Shown in pieces: positions 36,144 through 44,417 of a stretch of 64,000 bases of DNA (position 1 is its first letter; each line of letters starts with the position of its first letter). Source of the DNA: Bacteroidia bacterium (GTDB lineage: Bacteria; Bacteroidota; Bacteroidia; J057). A program made the position numbers and the translations under genes. A model generated the notes under the pieces. It was not told where the DNA came from and made no database searches. It saw only the letters and a list, made by a program, of their open reading frames with translations. The stretch is from contig JAWPMV010000001.1 in NCBI GenBank assembly GCA_033391075.1, positions 1,860,001 through 1,924,000 of the forward strand. The letters are read 5' to 3'.

Positions 36144-36875
36144 ATGAAGGTCATCAGTAGAAAACCCATAGTCCGGGCAGAAGTGGAAGCTTCCCTATTA
36201 GCCTATGAGTCTGGAGGTTTATCTTCATTGGTAAAGGAATTGGATGAAAGGCTTTTACAGCTTAAAGTCCGCTTCCCGTTATTGGAGTATGCATCTGAAT
36301 TGCTATTTGAAGCCATAGAAGATGAGGTGCAAATCCCTTTTTGTGATAGAATTTCAGCTTTGGCGCGGGAAGGGGGAAATGTGGTTCTGGGAAAAATGCT
36401 GCAATTAAGATTGGAATTGCACTATCAGGAATCTCTGGAAAAAGCTGCATACTATATAGCAAGCGGTCGAGCCTGGTATGTGAGTGATTTGATAGGCGAA
36501 AGGGTATTTGGAGTGGCTTTGCTTAACTTCCCGGAAAGGAGTCTGAAAGCGATACATAAACTAGCGACTCATCCCAGTCATTGGGTCTTGCGCGCTTTAG
36601 GAGCAGGCAGTCATTATGCAGTTAAAAAAGGACTGGAAAAAGATTGGGCAGAAAAGCTGTTCCAATTTTTACTTACGCTCGCTGCTCACCAAGACCGGGA
36701 AGTAAGAAGAGGCATTGGCTGGGCGGCGAAGACAAGTGCGAGATTTCATCCGGAAATCATTGAGCTTTATAAGGAAAAAATTGAAGATCAGGCAAAAGTG
36801 GATAATTGGTTTCGGAGAAAAGTAAATATGGGACTGGAAAGAAACGCCTATTATGCCCAGAGAGATAGAGGTTAA
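36144..36875 (+). CDS. DNA alkylation repair (AlkD-like) HEAT protein
   Basis: This 243-residue all-helical protein has HEAT-like repeats typical of the DNA alkylation repair family (PF08713): SDLIGERVFGVALLNFPERSLKAIHKLATHPSHWVLRALGAG, then FLLTLAAHQDREVRRGIGWAAKTSARFHPE. AlkD-type enzymes are DNA glycosylases for alkylated bases, but many relatives lack proven activity and the catalytic Asp is not certain here. The gene overlaps the radical SAM gene by 23 bases, so the two proteins are likely made together. Confidence 0.7.
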   Translation: MKVISRKPIVRAEVEASLLAYESGGLSSLVKELDERLLQLKVRFPLLEYASELLFEAIEDEVQIPFCDRISALAREGGNVVLGKMLQLRLELHYQESLEKAAYYIASGRAWYVSDLIGERVFGVALLNFPERSLKAIHKLATHPSHWVLRALGAGSHYAVKKGLEKDWAEKLFQFLLTLAAHQDREVRRGIGWAAKTSARFHPEIIELYKEKIEDQAKVDNWFRRKVNMGLERNAYYAQRDRG

Positions 36876-37758
36876 ATCTGTGCTCAACAAGAGCAAGAAG
36901 CGCGACAGCTGGTTTTTGAGTGATTATTCCTTCAATCCCTATAGCAGCTGTGCCTTCAACTGTTTGTACTGTTATATACGAGGAAGCAAATACGGTGAAA
37001 ACCTGGAGACAAGCCTGGCTGTCAAAATAAATTCGATCGAAATCCTGGAAAAACAATTGGCCAGCAGAGCAAAAAAGGGGCAATATGGGTACATCGTACT
37101 TTCCTCTGCTACCGACCCTTATCTGAAACTTGAAAAAGAGTATAAACTTAGCCGCAAAGCTCTTGAACTCATCCATGCCTATCGCTTTCCTGTTCACATG
37201 ATCACGAAGTCGGATCTCATCTTGAGGGATCTGGATATATTGGAGAAAATAGATCGCGATGCACATATACCGGAAGGCCTGCAAGCTCATATCAGAAATG
37301 GCTGTATCATCAGCTTTTCTTTCTCCTTCCTCAATGATGAATATGGAAAAATATTTGAACCCGGTGCTACCCCCAGCTCCCAAAGATTAAAGGCTTTGCA
37401 AGAAGTACTGTCCCAGGGCTTTCTGGCGGGAGTCAGTTTGATGCCTTTGCTACCTTTTATTTCCGATACAACAGAACATTTGGACCTTCTCTTTTCCACC
37501 TTCAAAGAAAGCAAAGTCCGCTATGTGCTTCCTGCAAGCACTACACTCTATGGAGAGGGAAAAGCTGATAGCAAAACCCTGATGATGCGAGCCATTCGCA
37601 AACATTTTCCTAAGCTCGAAAAAAGGTATTTAAAATATTTTTCTGATGGACCAGAAATGCCTGTTTATTATCGAAATGCATTTTACCAGAAAATGAAAGA
37701 TATTTGTCAGGAGTATCAAATTCATGATGCCATTTTAAAAGCGTCTCGATTTTCATGA
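36853..37758 (+). CDS. SPL-family radical SAM protein (DNA photolyase-like)
   Basis: This 301-residue protein has the radical SAM cluster Cys33-Cys37-Cys40 in CAFNCLYCY, followed by SSATDPYLKLE, TKSDLILRD and FSFSFLND. This is the layout of the spore-photoproduct-lyase-like (Rv2578c/SplB) group. The family splits UV-induced thymine dimers in spores, but relatives in non-spore-formers have unknown substrates. The gene overlaps both the upstream AlkD-like gene (23 bases) and the downstream hydrolase (ATGA). A DNA-repair link is a reasonable inference from context. Confidence 0.85.
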   Translation: MPREIEVKSVLNKSKKRDSWFLSDYSFNPYSSCAFNCLYCYIRGSKYGENLETSLAVKINSIEILEKQLASRAKKGQYGYIVLSSATDPYLKLEKEYKLSRKALELIHAYRFPVHMITKSDLILRDLDILEKIDRDAHIPEGLQAHIRNGCIISFSFSFLNDEYGKIFEPGATPSSQRLKALQEVLSQGFLAGVSLMPLLPFISDTTEHLDLLFSTFKESKVRYVLPASTTLYGEGKADSKTLMMRAIRKHFPKLEKRYLKYFSDGPEMPVYYRNAFYQKMKDICQEYQIHDAILKASRFS

Positions 37759-38624
37759 AAAAGTTGACTATCCTATTCATTTTTAGTCTTTTGATTGCGG
37801 CCTGTACTCCAGGTATTCCCGAGCGAATACAAGGGGCTGCTACTTTAGGTCCCAATTCAATAAACTATGAACTGAGTGGCAAAGGCAAAACTCTGGTGCT
37901 TATTCATGGTGGGGGAGTTGATTACCGCATGTGGGATCGACAGATAGATGCATGGGAAAATGAATTCCAGATTCTCCGATATGATATTCGGGGACATGGG
38001 GAATCCACTTTCGAAGATAATGGCCCTCCGGATGTAGAAGATCTCATTAGCCTAAGCAATGAACTGGGAATAGAAAAGTTTAGCCTCGCTGGATTGTCCC
38101 TGGGGGGCATTTTGGCAACCGATTTTACCCTGGCCTATCCCAATAAAGTCGAAAAACTGATTTTACTATCTCCAGGACTCAGTGGAGTACAAGAACAGGA
38201 TACTACTTACCTGAAACCGCTTAAGGAAATGGTTCAGGCGCTTCAGGAAGGAAATAATGAGAAGGCCATTGAATCCATTGTAGATATGACCTTCAAAGGT
38301 AAAAGAAACGAAAGAGTAAAAGGCTTTGAGGAAGAACAGGATTATTTGAGAGAAACTTTTGCAAATTATATGGCTAGCCCCAATTCTGCTCGTCCTATTC
38401 AACTCATCAACCCGGCTCCTCTAAATCGACTTAGAGATATTCAATGTCCTACCTTGATTATAGAAGGAAAGCAGGACCTGGATTATATGGCGAAAAATGC
38501 ACAAATTCTGCATGACTCCATTCCAAATTCATCCCTGATAGAGTTGCCAAATGCTGGCCATATGGTAAATGTAGAGGCAGAAGCAGAGGTCAATAATGCC
38601 ATTCGTGATTTTCTGAAAAAATGA
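37755..38624 (+). CDS. Alpha/beta hydrolase lipoprotein
   Basis: This 289-residue protein has the lipobox FSLLIAAC (Cys17). The hydrolase fold has HGGGVDYRMW, YDIRGHGES, the nucleophile in SLAGLSLGGILA, and AGHMVNVEAE for the His. It overlaps the radical SAM gene by four bases (ATGA) and the next gene (VOC) by four more. The enzyme is exported as a lipoprotein. The substrate is unknown. Confidence 0.88.
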   Translation: MKKLTILFIFSLLIAACTPGIPERIQGAATLGPNSINYELSGKGKTLVLIHGGGVDYRMWDRQIDAWENEFQILRYDIRGHGESTFEDNGPPDVEDLISLSNELGIEKFSLAGLSLGGILATDFTLAYPNKVEKLILLSPGLSGVQEQDTTYLKPLKEMVQALQEGNNEKAIESIVDMTFKGKRNERVKGFEEEQDYLRETFANYMASPNSARPIQLINPAPLNRLRDIQCPTLIIEGKQDLDYMAKNAQILHDSIPNSSLIELPNAGHMVNVEAEAEVNNAIRDFLKK

Positions 38625-39037
38625 AACTCCCGGAAATAGATATACGCTTTTTGGACCATGTGGCAATTCGGGTAAAAGACCTGGAAGTATCAGCCAATTG
38701 GTATGAGCAAGTTTTAGGCTTGAAAAGAAAGGAAGTCCCGGAATGGCAGCCTTTTCCCATTTTCCTTTTAGCCGCTAAAACAGGAATAGCCTTATTTCCT
38801 GCCGAAGAGGAGGAACCCCTTTTGGATCAAACTTCTCGAAATGTAAAAATAGACCATTTTGCTTTTCAAATTCCCTATGAGAATTTTGCATCTGCTCAGA
38901 AAAGGTATGAAAAACTGGGGCTGGAGTATGAGGTACAGGATCACCATTATTTCCATTCTATCTATACACGAGATCCAGATGGACATAAAGTAGAGCTGAC
39001 AGCTTTGGTGAAGGGAAAGGAGAACTTTTATTTATAA
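38621..39037 (+). CDS. VOC-family (glyoxalase/bleomycin-resistance fold) protein
   Basis: This 138-residue protein has the vicinal-oxygen-chelate pattern: FLDHVAIRVKDLEVSANWYEQVLG with His14, a second metal region IDHFAFQIP, and DPDGHKVELTAL at the end. Members bind a metal and act as lyases, isomerases, dioxygenases or drug-binding proteins; the substrate cannot be read. Its ATG overlaps the stop of the hydrolase gene, and the GNAT gene follows after three bases. Confidence 0.9.
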   Translation: MKLPEIDIRFLDHVAIRVKDLEVSANWYEQVLGLKRKEVPEWQPFPIFLLAAKTGIALFPAEEEEPLLDQTSRNVKIDHFAFQIPYENFASAQKRYEKLGLEYEVQDHHYFHSIYTRDPDGHKVELTALVKGKENFYL

Positions 39038-39040
39038 ACT

Positions 39041-39499
39041 ATGATCATCAATTTTAGAAAAGCCCAAAGGGAAGATGTCAAACACATTGTCGCAATGCTG
39101 GCCAATGATAAGCTGGGAAAACTCAGAGAGGATTATCGCGATCCTTTACCGGATACTTATTATCAAGCTTTTGAGGCAATTGATTCCGATTCCAATCAGG
39201 AATTGATGGTTGTCGAAAATACGGAATTGGAAGTGATCGGTACCTTGCAACTGAGTTTTATTCCCTATCTCACCTATCAGGGTGGCGTCAGGGCTCAAAT
39301 CGAAGCCGTTCGTATCCGTGAGGATATGCGGGGAGGAGGAATAGGAGAAATGCTCTTTCGATGGGCCATAGATCGTGCACGAGAAAAAAGGGCACATGTT
39401 TTACAATTAACCACTGATAAAAAACGTCCGGAAGCCAAACGGTTTTATGAGAAATTGGGCTTTCAGGCATCTCATGAAGGGATGAAATTGCATTTTTAA
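39041..39499 (+). CDS. GNAT-family N-acetyltransferase
   Basis: This 152-residue protein has NFRKAQREDVKHIVAML, the strand AVRIREDMRGGGIGEMLFRWAI with the acetyl-CoA loop RGGGIG, and the end AKRFYEKLGFQASHEGM. It completes a compact run of five genes from 36144. The acceptor substrate is unknown. The C-terminus is KLHF. Confidence 0.92.
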   Translation: MIINFRKAQREDVKHIVAMLANDKLGKLREDYRDPLPDTYYQAFEAIDSDSNQELMVVENTELEVIGTLQLSFIPYLTYQGGVRAQIEAVRIREDMRGGGIGEMLFRWAIDRAREKRAHVLQLTTDKKRPEAKRFYEKLGFQASHEGMKLHF

Positions 39500-39558
39500 G
39501 CAGTATTTTAACAAATTGATTTTCTCAGCTTCTCGTGAATAAACCCTAATGAAAGACT

Positions 39559-40599
39559 ATGAGATCTACTACGGCTATTCTTACAGCATTCCTGCTGTTT
39601 CTTTTATCCTGTACAGAGCAAAAACAAAAGGCCTCGACTGTTGATTCCTATCTGGATTATACCGGCATGGAGGATCAGTTTACCGGAGGGATAAAAATGA
39701 TTCCCATTCAAACTCCCGTTGGGGAGTTCAAGGTTTGGACCAAAAGGGTGGGTAATAATCCAAAAATGAAAGTGCTCCTTCTTCATGGTGGACCTGGAGC
39801 TACGCATGAGCTATGGACCTGTGTAGATGGCTATTTCCCAAATGAAGGAATTGAATATTACTATTACGATCAATTGGGCTCTTTCTATAGTGATCAACCA
39901 ACGGATAGCAGTTTGTGGGAAATCGATCGTTTTGTAGAGGAAGTAGAGCAGGTTCGGAAAGCCCTGGGAATGAATAAAGATAACTTCTACATCATGGGGC
40001 AATCCTGGGGAGGTATCCTGGCTATGGAATATGCCTTCAAATACCAGGAAAACCTCAAAGGTCTGATTATTTCCAATATGGTGGCCAGTATCCCGGAGTA
40101 CAATGCTTATGCGAAAGAAGTATTAGGCCCTCAGATGGACCCAAAAGTTTTTGCTGAAATATTGGAGATAGAAGAAAAAGAAGACTTCGCAAACCCTCGA
40201 TATGCAGAACTTCTTTTCGAACATCACTACACCGAGCATGTATTGCGAATGCCGCTGGATGAATGGCCTGAAGCCATCAATCGAACTTTCGATCATTTAA
40301 ATCCCGTTGTGTATATCTATATGCAGGGTTACAGCGAATTTGGAATTACAGGAAATGCTACTCTCAAAGACTGGGATAGAAAAGCAGATCTACCTCAAAT
40401 TAGCGTGCCTACTTTAACCATCGGTGGAGCCTTTGATACTATGGACCCCAAACAAATGGAATGGATGGCTGGCGCTGTGAAAAATGGTCGTTATCTCCAT
40501 TGCCCGAATGGCAGCCATCTATCCCAATATGATGATCAGAAAACCTATATGGAGGGTGTGATCAAATTTATCAAGGATGTGGATCGTGGGAAGATGTAG
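39559..40599 (+). CDS. Prolyl-aminopeptidase-type alpha/beta hydrolase lipoprotein
   Basis: This 346-residue protein has a lipobox (FLLFLLSC, Cys18). The oxyanion motif HGGPGATHELW and the nucleophile Ser in MGQSWGGILAM are typical of proline iminopeptidases (S33). YYDQLGSFYSDQP is a standard segment after strand 4. The final His is in CPNGSHLSQYDD and the Asp is in FDTMDPK. Such enzymes remove N-terminal proline, here outside the inner membrane. A DhaA-like or lactonase use of the fold is possible. Confidence 0.88.
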   Translation: MRSTTAILTAFLLFLLSCTEQKQKASTVDSYLDYTGMEDQFTGGIKMIPIQTPVGEFKVWTKRVGNNPKMKVLLLHGGPGATHELWTCVDGYFPNEGIEYYYYDQLGSFYSDQPTDSSLWEIDRFVEEVEQVRKALGMNKDNFYIMGQSWGGILAMEYAFKYQENLKGLIISNMVASIPEYNAYAKEVLGPQMDPKVFAEILEIEEKEDFANPRYAELLFEHHYTEHVLRMPLDEWPEAINRTFDHLNPVVYIYMQGYSEFGITGNATLKDWDRKADLPQISVPTLTIGGAFDTMDPKQMEWMAGAVKNGRYLHCPNGSHLSQYDDQKTYMEGVIKFIKDVDRGKM

Positions 40600-40651
40600 G
40601 TTCAAGTTAGCATATCAAGCCTAAGTACATTTCTAAACTTGATCCTTGAAC
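40600..40651. repeat. Nested inverted repeat, CTTGAAC type
   Basis: GTTCAAG (40600-40606) pairs with CTTGAAC (40645-40651) and, inside, ATCAAG (40614-40619) pairs with CTTGAT (40638-40643). It starts at the last base of the hydrolase stop codon region. Layout resembles the other intergenic inverted repeats, but with a different unit. Confidence 0.6.
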
Positions 40652-40688
40652 TTTTGATAGAAAATATTAACAATTACTACTAGAACCA

Positions 40689-41903
40689 ATGCAAGCAAAA
40701 GAATTTGAAGTTGTCATATTAGGAGCCTCTGGTTTCACCGGAAAACTGGTAGCCGAATACCTTCTCCAGAAATACGGCCTGGGAAAAGAACTGAAATGGG
40801 CCATAGCTGGAAGGAATGAAGAAAAACTCAAAGACATACGAAAGGAGCTGGGGAATGAAGAAATCCCAATCATTGTTGCAGATAGCCTGAATAAAGAGGC
40901 GGTTTATAGCCTCACAGCACGAACAAAGGTCTTGTGTACAACTGTAGGTCCCTATGCAAAGTTTGGAGACCTGGCAGTAGAAGCATGCATTGCCAGTGGA
41001 ACTCATTATTGCGACCTAAGCGGGGAAGTTCAATGGATACGGAAAATGATTGACACCCATTATGAGGCTGCAAAAGCTGCAAAAGTGAAGATCACCAATT
41101 GTTGCGGCTTTGATTCTGTACCCTCGGATATGGGCGTATATTTTTTGCAGCAGGAAGCCAAAAAGAAATTTGGTGCCTATTGTAGCCAGATAAAAATGGG
41201 ATTGAAAGCTGTGTCTGGAGGGATGAGCGGAGGAACCTATGCAAGCCTGAGCAATGTAATGGAGGAAGCTCAAAAAGATCCCAGCATCGGCAAGGTCCTG
41301 GTCAATCCCTATGGATTGAATCCTCAGGGAGAAATGAGTGGACCTGATCGGAAGGATCTAAGAGCAGTGAAATATGATGAAGATTTCAAAAGCTGGAAAA
41401 GCCCCTTTATCATGGCAGCTATCAATACCAAAATAGTCCGAAGGAGCCATGCACTTGCTGATTATCCTTACGGAAAAGATTTCCGTTATGATGAGTTTAC
41501 CTTAACGGGTGATGGATTTGGAGGCAGAATGAAAGGCTTTGGCTCTGTGATTCCATTAGTTATCATGGGAGCTGCTAAACCCGGATCTTTCCTCAAAAAA
41601 ATCGTAGATAATCGTCTCCCCAAACCTGGAGAGGGACCCAATAAAGAGCAGAGAGAAAATGGCTTCTTCAATTTTCGCATCATGGGGAAAACAGAAGATG
41701 GCCAGACCATAGTAGGAAAAGTAACAGGAGATCGTGATCCTGGCTATGGCTCTACCTCCAAAATGCTGGGAGAAGCTGCTGTTTGTCTGGCGAAAGATCA
41801 ATTGCCTGAATCTTATGGAGTCATTACTCCTTCTATATCTATGGGAGATGCCTTTTTGAAACGCCTGACTGAGAATTCGGGATTGGGATTTCAAGTCTTA
41901 TAA
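40689..41903 (+). CDS. Saccharopine-dehydrogenase-like (SCCPDH/enoyl reductase) oxidoreductase
   Basis: This 404-residue protein starts with a Rossmann fold, FEVVILGASGFTGKLVAEYL (Gly-rich NAD(P) loop at 11-17), and AIAGRNEEKL. The conserved TTVGPYAKFGD and THYCDLSGE segments define the saccharopine-dehydrogenase-like group, with ITNCCGFDSVPSDMG. Relatives include mammalian SCCPDH and mycobacterial trans-acting enoyl reductases. A true lysine-pathway enzyme is unlikely. The exact substrate is unknown. A 20-bp perfect palindrome covers its stop codon. Confidence 0.9.
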   Translation: MQAKEFEVVILGASGFTGKLVAEYLLQKYGLGKELKWAIAGRNEEKLKDIRKELGNEEIPIIVADSLNKEAVYSLTARTKVLCTTVGPYAKFGDLAVEACIASGTHYCDLSGEVQWIRKMIDTHYEAAKAAKVKITNCCGFDSVPSDMGVYFLQQEAKKKFGAYCSQIKMGLKAVSGGMSGGTYASLSNVMEEAQKDPSIGKVLVNPYGLNPQGEMSGPDRKDLRAVKYDEDFKSWKSPFIMAAINTKIVRRSHALADYPYGKDFRYDEFTLTGDGFGGRMKGFGSVIPLVIMGAAKPGSFLKKIVDNRLPKPGEGPNKEQRENGFFNFRIMGKTEDGQTIVGKVTGDRDPGYGSTSKMLGEAAVCLAKDQLPESYGVITPSISMGDAFLKRLTENSGLGFQVL

Positions 41904-41955
41904 GACTTGAGTGTTCTGGTATTCTGGTATTCTCGGGTTCTTGAACATAGAATAC
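41891..41955. repeat. Palindrome over a stop codon plus inverted repeat (site E)
   Basis: TCAAGTCTTA (41891-41900) and TAAGACTTGA (41901-41910) form a perfect 20-bp palindrome containing the TAA stop. Next come GTATTCT (41927-41933) and AGAATAC (41949-41955), with GTTCTTGAAC inside. The GTGTTCT / TATTCT units resemble sites D and H. Confidence 0.65.
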
Positions 41956-41960
41956 TTTTG

Positions 41961-42002
41961 CCAAAAAAGTTAACAAAATCCTTAGGTTGTTAACTTTTTT
42001 GG
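41961..42002. terminator. Perfect 14-bp inverted repeat, likely terminator
   Basis: CCAAAAAAGTTAAC (41961-41974) and GTTAACTTTTTTGG (41989-42002) are exact reverse complements around 14 bases. The T-run within the right arm could end transcription of the upstream gene. As it lies 62 bases before the next start, an operator role is also possible. Confidence 0.6.
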
Positions 42003-42064
42003 TAAAAAACTATTATATTTAGTATTGATTACTATCATACAGAATACATACTAAGTAAAATATC

Positions 42065-42502
42065 ATGACTGACACCACCACTACGAAAATCCCCATCTGG
42101 TTTTGGGTCGTTTCAGCCCTTGCTTTGCTCTGGAATTCTTTTGGAGCTATGGCCTATCTCGGTCAGGTGAGAGCGACTCCCGAAGTTCTTGCCAGCCTCC
42201 CGGAAGCCGAACGCTTACTCATCGAAAATAGACCCAGCTGGGTTACTGCGGCCTTTGCCATTGCCGTATGGACTGGCGTATTAGGATCTCTTTTCCTTTT
42301 GGTAAAGAAGGCATGGGCTACTCCCGTTTTTATGGTCTCCTTGGGAGCAGCTTTGCTACAAACTTTTTACAATTTCTTCCTCACGGATGCTATTGAATCA
42401 ACGGGAGCTGGAGGGATTGGATTTGCCTTGACGATTATTTTGATTGGTTTTGGCCTGGTTTGGTTTTCCCGGAAATCCCAGACAGAAGGCTGGATATCCT
42501 GA
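42065..42502 (+). CDS. Four-helix membrane protein, 145 aa
   Basis: Four hydrophobic segments are visible at about 10-32, 56-78, 84-105 and 113-134, with short loops. The N-terminus MTDTTTTKIPIWFWVVSALALLWNSFGAMAY is of a type seen in many Bacteroidota membrane proteins of unknown function. The C-terminus is cytosol-like and polar (SRKSQTEGWIS). It is followed by its own terminator. No family name is certain. Confidence 0.75.
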   Translation: MTDTTTTKIPIWFWVVSALALLWNSFGAMAYLGQVRATPEVLASLPEAERLLIENRPSWVTAAFAIAVWTGVLGSLFLLVKKAWATPVFMVSLGAALLQTFYNFFLTDAIESTGAGGIGFALTIILIGFGLVWFSRKSQTEGWIS

Positions 42503-42530
42503 TTTGATGATTTGACATATACATACAATC

Positions 42531-42558
42531 ACCCGGGTCGATTCGGCCTGGGTTTTTT
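42531..42558 (+). terminator. Terminator after the four-helix protein
   Basis: ACCCGGG (42531-42537) and CCTGGGT (42547-42553) pair with one G-U, followed by T6. It also lies just before the ATG of the next gene at 42569. Confidence 0.75.
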
Positions 42559-42568
42559 ATTCCCTGTT

Positions 42569-43057
42569 ATGAAAAATATTAGCTACTATGCGCTTTTCGT
42601 TTTGCTGCTTTTTGCTTGTAAACAGGAGCGGAACGAATCCTTCGATGATGATGCCAGACTGAAGATAAAAGCCGAGGTGAAAGAAATGCTGCATGAATAT
42701 CACAAAGCTATCTCTCAAGGCGGACTGAAAGCAGAATTTGCTTATCTGGATTCCAGCGATCAGTTCTTTTGGGTGCCCCCGGGATATCAGTCAGCCCTGG
42801 ATTTTGATTCCGTAAAGAATATCCTTTTGCGAAATGACCTGGCTATGGAACAGGTCGATTTTCATTGGGAAGAACTGGAACTCTTTGTCTTATCCCCGAA
42901 AATTGTAAACTTCACAGGGATAGTCGGAGGTCAAATGTTGGATACAGCTGGTAATAATTCCCCTGTAAACATCATTGAATCCGGTACCTGTATCCAACGA
43001 GAAGATGGCTGGAAGCTACTTTGCGGTCAATCGGCTCTTTTATCAAATCCCTTTTAA
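42569..43057 (+). CDS. NTF2-fold (SnoaL/DUF4440-like) lipoprotein
   Basis: The ATG at 42569 gives a lipoprotein signal (MKNISYYALFVLLLFAC, Cys17); an upstream TTG frame is rejected because the terminator stem lies in it. The 162-residue protein has a helical start (IKAEVKEMLHEYHKAISQGGLKAEFAYL) and strands with DSSDQFFWVPPG and GTCIQREDGWKLLCGQS, the DUF4440 pattern. The substrate or ligand is unknown. The sugar isomerase gene follows after 10 bases. Confidence 0.82.
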   Translation: MKNISYYALFVLLLFACKQERNESFDDDARLKIKAEVKEMLHEYHKAISQGGLKAEFAYLDSSDQFFWVPPGYQSALDFDSVKNILLRNDLAMEQVDFHWEELELFVLSPKIVNFTGIVGGQMLDTAGNNSPVNIIESGTCIQREDGWKLLCGQSALLSNPF

Positions 43058-43067
43058 GGATCTATTT

Positions 43068-43994
43068 ATGGCTAAGCTCAATCGAAGAAAATTTATCCAG
43101 CAAGGAACAGCAGCTTCTGCTTCCCTTTTTCTGGCAGGAAGTACAATTGCCTGTTCAACAGAAAAATCCTCCACTCAAAAAGAAGAAAAAGAAATGATGG
43201 TTGAAGTTGCACCCATTGCGATTCAATTATGGACGATAAGAGAATTGATTGAAAAAGATGCAAAAGGAAGCATTATGAAACTGGGAGAAATCGGCTACCA
43301 GGCAGTTGAAACGGCCTTCTTCCCGGATCATATCTCTATTGCGCAGGGAGCAGACATGATAAAGGCAGCAGGTCTTAAGGTTTGCTCTGTGCATGTTGAA
43401 AAGCCGGAAGGAGATGAGAGGAAACGAATATTGGAAATGGCAGAAGCCTATGATTGTCAGTACATGATCTGGCATGGCTGGCCAGAAGAACCCAAATACA
43501 AATCTTTGGAGGGAATCCGGGAATTGGCAGATCAATTCAATGAAGGCAATGCCTTTTGTAAAGAAAATGGCTTGAAATTCGGCTTACACAATCACTGGTG
43601 GGAATTTGAACCAATGGAAGATGGAAGTCTGCCCTTTGTAAAGTTGAGAGAGTTGCTGGATGAGGATATATTCTTTGAGATTGACACCTATTGGGCGAAA
43701 GTGGCAGGGCAGAATCCAGCAAATATCGTTGGAGAGTTTGGGGAAAGAGCAGCCTTTCTCCATATCAAAGATGGGCCTGGCGTTTGGAATGAAGCCATGG
43801 ATAAAGACGAACCAGATCCTATGGTTGCAGTAGGGCAGGGGGCTCAAAATTTCCCCGAAATCGTAAAGGCCGCCAAAGGAAATACAAAGTGGATGATCGT
43901 GGAATTAGACAATTGCGCTACGGACATGATGACTGCAGTTGAAGAGAGTTATGCCTATCTCACCCAAAATAATCTGGCAAAAGGAAATGTATAA
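43068..43994 (+). CDS. Sugar phosphate isomerase/epimerase-like TIM barrel, Tat-exported
   Basis: The start is ATG 43068. The N-terminus has a twin-arginine signal (NRRKFIQQGTAASASLFLAG) and a lipobox-like STIACS. The 308-residue barrel (AP endonuclease 2/xylose-isomerase-like, PF01261) has APIAIQLWTIRELIEKD, GYQAVETAFF, LKFGLHNHWWEFEP and HIKDGPG. Metal residues are suggested by His in LHNH, Asp in EIDTYWAK and Glu in VELDN. The fold handles sugars outside the cytosol in many Bacteroidota. Substrate is unknown. Confidence 0.88.
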   Translation: MAKLNRRKFIQQGTAASASLFLAGSTIACSTEKSSTQKEEKEMMVEVAPIAIQLWTIRELIEKDAKGSIMKLGEIGYQAVETAFFPDHISIAQGADMIKAAGLKVCSVHVEKPEGDERKRILEMAEAYDCQYMIWHGWPEEPKYKSLEGIRELADQFNEGNAFCKENGLKFGLHNHWWEFEPMEDGSLPFVKLRELLDEDIFFEIDTYWAKVAGQNPANIVGEFGERAAFLHIKDGPGVWNEAMDKDEPDPMVAVGQGAQNFPEIVKAAKGNTKWMIVELDNCATDMMTAVEESYAYLTQNNLAKGNV

Positions 43995-44000
43995 GTTGGA

Positions 44001-44417
44001 TTGAATAAATTGGAAATTCGTAAGATCGATGCAGAAGATTGCTGGCCGATAAGGCAAAAAGTCATGTGGCCGGATCGAAGCCTTGAATATGTGAAACTCG
44101 AACATGATGAGAAAGGCTTACACTTTGGCCTCTTTGAACAAGAAAGACTTATTTCAATTATTTCTTTATTCATTGATGGAGATAGCGCACAATTTCGAAA
44201 ATTTGCCACCCTGGAAGAGGAGCAAGGCAAAGGATACGGAAGCAAACTGCTGGTTTTTCTCCTGGAAGAAGTCGAGAAATATCCTGTAAACAACATTTTC
44301 TGCAATGCACGTATTGAGCGAAGCGCTTATTACGAAAAATTTGGTTTGAAAAAGACAAAGGATATGTTTGAGCGAGGCGGGCGAAAGTACGTAATCATGG
44401 AAAAAGAACTCAGATGA
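44001..44417 (+). CDS. GNAT-family acetyltransferase, TTG start
   Basis: This 138-residue protein begins at TTG 44001, as no in-frame ATG precedes EIRKIDAEDCWPIRQKVMWP. The acetyl-CoA motif is LEEEQGKGYGSKLLVFLL, and NARIERSAYYEKFGLKK ends the fold. It is 6 bases after the isomerase stop, and the next gene starts inside its stop codon (ATGA). The acceptor is unknown. Confidence 0.85.
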   Translation: MNKLEIRKIDAEDCWPIRQKVMWPDRSLEYVKLEHDEKGLHFGLFEQERLISIISLFIDGDSAQFRKFATLEEEQGKGYGSKLLVFLLEEVEKYPVNNIFCNARIERSAYYEKFGLKKTKDMFERGGRKYVIMEKELR

